Shown here: positions 24,034 to 26,906 of the stretch, piece after piece | Position numbering within the stretch: position 1 is the stretch's first letter | How the letters are laid out: the number at the start of each line of letters is the position of its first letter | NCBI GenBank assembly: GCA_043421945.1 | Contig: JBHOGO010000065.1 | Span: forward strand, 1 to 26,906 | Origin: Thaumasiovibrio sp043421945 | GTDB lineage: Bacteria > Pseudomonadota > Gammaproteobacteria > Enterobacterales > Vibrionaceae | Length of the DNA: 26,906 nt | Direction of reading: 5' to 3' | The notes under the pieces: model-generated | Told to the model about the DNA's origin: nothing | The model's input: the letters and a program-made list of their open reading frames with translations, nothing else | Database searches by the model: none | Made by a program: the position numbers and the translations under genes

Positions 24034-25251
24034 ATGGACATCTGGTTGTCTACTGGAATTATCTTCACTGTAATAGCGATAATTTTCATCATCTTCCGTT
24101 GGGGAAACATTCGCATTGTTGGTGTTACCCCAGTTCGAAATCTCACGTTTATTGCGATTCTTTTCACATCAGGATTAGATGTCGGGCTACTGATGTTTCC
24201 TCTCACGGAATTTGCTGGTTATACTGATTTAGCATCAAGCCCAGAATATAGTTTTAGTAACCCTCTCGCGATAGAATTTGGTTTCTGGGGTTTTCTCATT
24301 TGGGGGTTTTACTTCCTAACATGCTTTTATTTTTGTGTCATTGAGCCTCGTGTTAAGTTTTTTGAAATCCCTATCATTAAATTCATCAATAATTTCGTTA
24401 TTGTTGGTACTTGTGCATTTACTTCCTACCTCTTCCTTAGCAACCTACCATGGTACCTACCGGGACTAAGCAATGAGGGGGCACTCAATGCTGGTTTTTA
24501 CCTCATTGTGCTTGGCGTTATTTCTGTTGCTGTCTATTCGAGTACAAACATTCGTTATGTGAAAATCCTCAGTATTGGGAGCAGCTGGTTATTTTTCTTT
24601 TTAATCGCTGCAATGTGGTCTAATGCGTTCTTATCAGAGAGTTCGTCTGTAAGCGAATTTTTCGTCACTTTCAGCCTACTGGGCGATTACTTCGCGAATC
24701 TGCATAATTTTATCCTTCCCATTAATGAATACCATGAGTTCTACCTATATTGGTGGTTTGCTTGGAGTATCATGATTGGTCAGTTCACAGCACGTTTTGT
24801 GGGTGGTATGAAAACTTACCAAGTACTTGCTGCGATGATGATTATTCCATCAATCCCTATCGCCATCTGGTTTACCATTCTTTACTACTACAGCTCAAAC
24901 GGTATTCCTGTCACTGGGTTTTACAACTCCGCGATGGTTTTCGTCGGGATGACTTTTGTCATTAACTCTCTAGACTCCCTGATTCGTCTCTATACTGAAA
25001 ACCTCGGTTTTACAGTCAAGAAATTAGGTAAGATTCAGTACATTGCCGGTAATATTGCATTACTCTGTGGTTTAACGATGCTGTTTATGCTCGATTTCCT
25101 CCAAATACAGTGGGTTGGAGCATTAGCCATTGGCTTAATACTGGGCTGCTTTGGCTATATTTTGAGAAGTCATTACAAGTCGGTTCTCTCCATTAAGCGA
25201 TCACCTATCGAGAATACTATCGACTTTAATAAAATTGAGTTGGCCAATTAA
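24034..25251 (+). CDS. Short, divergent BCCT-family (betaine/carnitine/choline) transporter
   Basis: Inner-membrane protein of 405 aa with about ten hydrophobic segments, predicted to import a quaternary-amine compound. Two family hallmarks are visible. FTSGLDVGLLMFPLTE (44-59) aligns with the glycine-rich third helix of BetP (FSAGMGIGLLFYGTTE). YWWFAWSIMIGQFTAR (239-254) aligns with the BCCT signature helix and keeps three tryptophans (Trp240, Trp241, Trp244) at the positions of the BetP aromatic box. Differences: about 100 residues shorter than usual (500-670), and Asp49 replaces the middle Gly of G-x-G-x-G. AAGGAA lies 9 bases before the ATG. Its divergent neighbour, a choline/carnitine-type acyltransferase, suggests shared metabolism of the imported solute. 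A bidirectional terminator follows. Confidence 0.82.
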   Translation: MDIWLSTGIIFTVIAIIFIIFRWGNIRIVGVTPVRNLTFIAILFTSGLDVGLLMFPLTEFAGYTDLASSPEYSFSNPLAIEFGFWGFLIWGFYFLTCFYFCVIEPRVKFFEIPIIKFINNFVIVGTCAFTSYLFLSNLPWYLPGLSNEGALNAGFYLIVLGVISVAVYSSTNIRYVKILSIGSSWLFFFLIAAMWSNAFLSESSSVSEFFVTFSLLGDYFANLHNFILPINEYHEFYLYWWFAWSIMIGQFTARFVGGMKTYQVLAAMMIIPSIPIAIWFTILYYYSSNGIPVTGFYNSAMVFVGMTFVINSLDSLIRLYTENLGFTVKKLGKIQYIAGNIALLCGLTMLFMLDFLQIQWVGALAIGLILGCFGYILRSHYKSVLSIKRSPIENTIDFNKIELAN

Positions 25252-25296
25252 TCTGTTTTAAAGATTAACCGTATGACGGCGGTGATGCTGAATATC

Positions 25297-25329
25297 AAAA
25301 AAGCACTTCGATAATAGAAGTGCTTTTTT
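25297..25329. terminator. Bidirectional rho-independent terminator
   Basis: AAAAAAGCACTTC and GAAGTGCTTTTTT pair perfectly around a 7 nt loop, giving a T-run on each strand. It sits between the convergent BCCT-type gene (stop 45 bp away) and alanine dehydrogenase (stop 22 bp away), so it serves both. Confidence 0.93.
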
Positions 25330-25351
25330 ATTAACTAAACAGCATCGTTCA

Positions 25352-26470
25352 CTAGGCAACAATAGCTTGTTCAGGGTTCAAAAATGGTAGGTTTAATGCT
25401 TCAGAAACCTCTTCACAGGTAATGTGTCCATGGAAGACATTCAAGCCATTTAACAGATGCTTATCATCACGTAGCGCTTGCTTATAGCCCTTATTCGCTA
25501 AGGAAACAATATACGGCAAGGTCGCGTTGTTAAGTGCAAACGTAGACGTACGAGCGACAGCACCCGGCATGTTAGCAACACAGTAATGCACAACATCATC
25601 CACAATGTAAGTAGGATCACTATGAGTCGTCGCATAAGAGGTTTCTGCACAACCACCTTGATCAATGGCAACATCCACAATTGCAGCACCAGGCTTCATA
25701 CGCTTAACCAAATCGGCAGTAATCAGTTTTGGTGCGGCAGCACCTTTAACAAGTACACCACCAATCACAAGATCAGCTTCTAAAACGTGCTTTTCAATGG
25801 CGCCTTTCGTCGAATACACGGTTTTAACTTTGCCACCAAATTGAGCATCTAGCGATCGTAGAACGTCGATATTGCGGTCTAGAATAACAACGTTAGCGCG
25901 TAGACCGACTGCCATTTGTGCAGCATTGGCACCCACTACGCCCCCACCGATAATAACGACCTTTGCAGGCTCAACACCAGGCACACCCCCAAGTAACATG
26001 CCTCGACCACCGCGGGATTTTTCAAGTGCAAATGCACCAGCTTGAATCGACATGCGACCAGCAACTTCTGACATTGGGGCGAGTAACGGTAGTTGCCCTT
26101 TGTCATCGGTGACTGTTTCATAGGCAATACAAACCGCTTTACTCTTCACCAAATCATCCGTCTGCTCTGGATCTGGGGCAAGGTGTAAGTAGGTAAAGAG
26201 AATCTGATCTTCGCGAAGCATTGCACGCTCGACGGCTTGAGGCTCTTTTACTTTTACGATCATTTCGGCTTTTGCAAAGACCTCTGTCGCTGTCGGCAAT
26301 ATTTCAGCACCAGCATCAACATAATCTTCATCACTAAAGCCAATCCCTGCTCCTGCTTGGGTTTCGATGTAGACGCTATGACCATGAGCAACCAACTCCT
26401 TCACAGAGGCTGGAACCATGCCAACGCGATACTCATGCACTTTAATCTCTTTTGGTACACCGATAATCAT
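25352..26470 (-). CDS. ald: Alanine dehydrogenase
   Basis: NAD-dependent, reversible deamination of L-alanine to pyruvate and ammonia in the cytosol. 372 aa, matching the family (371-374). The N terminus MIIGVPKEIKVHEYRVGMVP, substrate-binding Lys75 in VKVKEP, catalytic His96 in YLHLAPD, the NAD-binding VVIIGGGVVGANAAQMA (about 170-186) and the conserved MPGAVARTSTFALNNATLPY near the C terminus are all present. A longer in-frame reading from 26509 would add 13 residues and bury the strong SD AGGAAG, 6 bases before the ATG at 26470, so the shorter start is chosen. A palindrome about 135-150 bp upstream may be an operator. In related bacteria ald is often controlled by an Lrp-type regulator; none is encoded in this window. 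Confidence 0.97.
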   Translation of the reverse strand: MIIGVPKEIKVHEYRVGMVPASVKELVAHGHSVYIETQAGAGIGFSDEDYVDAGAEILPTATEVFAKAEMIVKVKEPQAVERAMLREDQILFTYLHLAPDPEQTDDLVKSKAVCIAYETVTDDKGQLPLLAPMSEVAGRMSIQAGAFALEKSRGGRGMLLGGVPGVEPAKVVIIGGGVVGANAAQMAVGLRANVVILDRNIDVLRSLDAQFGGKVKTVYSTKGAIEKHVLEADLVIGGVLVKGAAAPKLITADLVKRMKPGAAIVDVAIDQGGCAETSYATTHSDPTYIVDDVVHYCVANMPGAVARTSTFALNNATLPYIVSLANKGYKQALRDDKHLLNGLNVFHGHITCEEVSEALNLPFLNPEQAIVA

Positions 26471-26906
26471 CTCATTCTTCCTACTTCGTTGTTTGAGCGT
26501 TATATACAAAGTATGTTAAAAATTCTGGAATGTGGCACTGTTTTCCCCTCATTCTTTGGGCACTACCACCACCAACATATAATTTCGCAGAACATAAACC
26601 TAACCGTGATATCCATCACGACCCAATATATGGCATTATTCAGACAAACCCAGCTCATAAGACCAGCAAGACAATCAAAAGCAGACCTATCCACCAATAT
26701 AAAAATATAAACCAACATATAAACTCGCCACATAAAGACAGCAAAATCAGAATAAAACTCTGCTCGTCACTTTTTATCTGTAAATATGTAAAGTATTAAC
26801 AACACAATTTCCTTTCCAATAGGTGTTTGTATACCTGTGATCATTGAAGGGGCTTGATTTTTTGCAACGAGAAGATCATGCTATCAGCCATGAAAATGAC
26901 TCTAAC
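26471..26906. other. Upstream region of ald to the right window edge, no gene called
   Basis: 436 bp, very AT-rich in the middle (26680-26800). It contains the perfect palindrome CGTGAT-ATCC-ATCACG at 26605-26620. At the extreme right, in-frame ATGs at 26878, 26890 and 26896 could begin a rightward gene, but AGAAG is only 3 bases from the first and 15 from the second, so no start is called. The rightward open frames that overlap ald are shadows. Confidence 0.55.
26605..26620. promoter_or_regulatory. Perfect palindrome upstream of ald, candidate regulator site
   Basis: CGTGAT and ATCACG are exact 6 bp arms around a 4 bp centre, 135-150 bp upstream of the ald start. The size suits a dimeric regulator such as an Lrp/AsnC protein, but matching to a known consensus was not possible. 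Confidence 0.35.

Noticed and set aside
26237..26710. 157-codon rightward ORF overlapping the start of ald
   Set aside because: It is antisense to a firmly identified gene for half its length and has an unnatural Cys/His/Phe-rich composition; a shadow frame.
26878..26906. Start of a rightward gene at the right edge
   Set aside because: Three in-frame ATGs exist, but the only SD-like sequence is badly spaced for each, and fewer than ten codons are visible.

Overview
This 26.9 kb window looks like chromosomal DNA of a marine gammaproteobacterium, most likely Vibrionaceae. The clues are gene content (aspartoacylase beside a DUF3010 protein, alanine dehydrogenase, an FeS/FAD D-lactate dehydrogenase), moderate GC and AT-rich intergenic DNA. 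This is judged from protein resemblance only, without a database search. No rRNA, tRNA, CRISPR array, insertion sequence or phage gene was seen.

Layout. (1) 1-5219: the edge of a leftward gene; a large membrane-associated D-lactate dehydrogenase (leftward) divergent from a LysR regulator; and a Gfo/Idh/MocA dehydrogenase whose stop codon abuts the LysR stop. (2) 5410-8995: a LacI-family repressor divergent from a secreted GH9 glucanase with an N-terminal CBM4/9-like module and a strong terminator. (3) 8996-10051: about 1 kb of mostly non-coding DNA with one doubtful small ORF. (4) 10052-16724: a carbohydrate-type (CUT1) ABC importer operon: binding protein, intercistronic hairpin, two permeases, ATPase, a metallo-beta-lactamase/inositol-monophosphatase fusion enzyme, and a LacI-family regulator. 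(5) 16838-21502: an exported-looking fumarylacetoacetate-hydrolase-fold protein, a glutaredoxin-2-like GST, aspartoacylase, a DUF3010 protein and a DEAD-box RNA helicase. (6) 21677-25251: a choline/carnitine-type acyltransferase divergent from a short BCCT-type transporter. (7) 25352-26470: alanine dehydrogenase.

Two groups stand out. In the ABC operon, a phosphodiesterase-like metallo-beta-lactamase domain is fused to a phosphomonoesterase with all metal ligands visible in both. This suggests that an imported (perhaps cyclic) phosphodiester of a sugar or polyol is opened and then dephosphorylated by one polypeptide. In the second group, a eukaryote-type acyltransferase with intact catalytic His but with all three carnitine-discriminating positions changed is divergent from a transporter that keeps the BCCT aromatic-box tryptophans. 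This suggests uptake and acylation of a quaternary-amine-like compound that is probably not carnitine. Both functional readings are inference from motifs and gene order.
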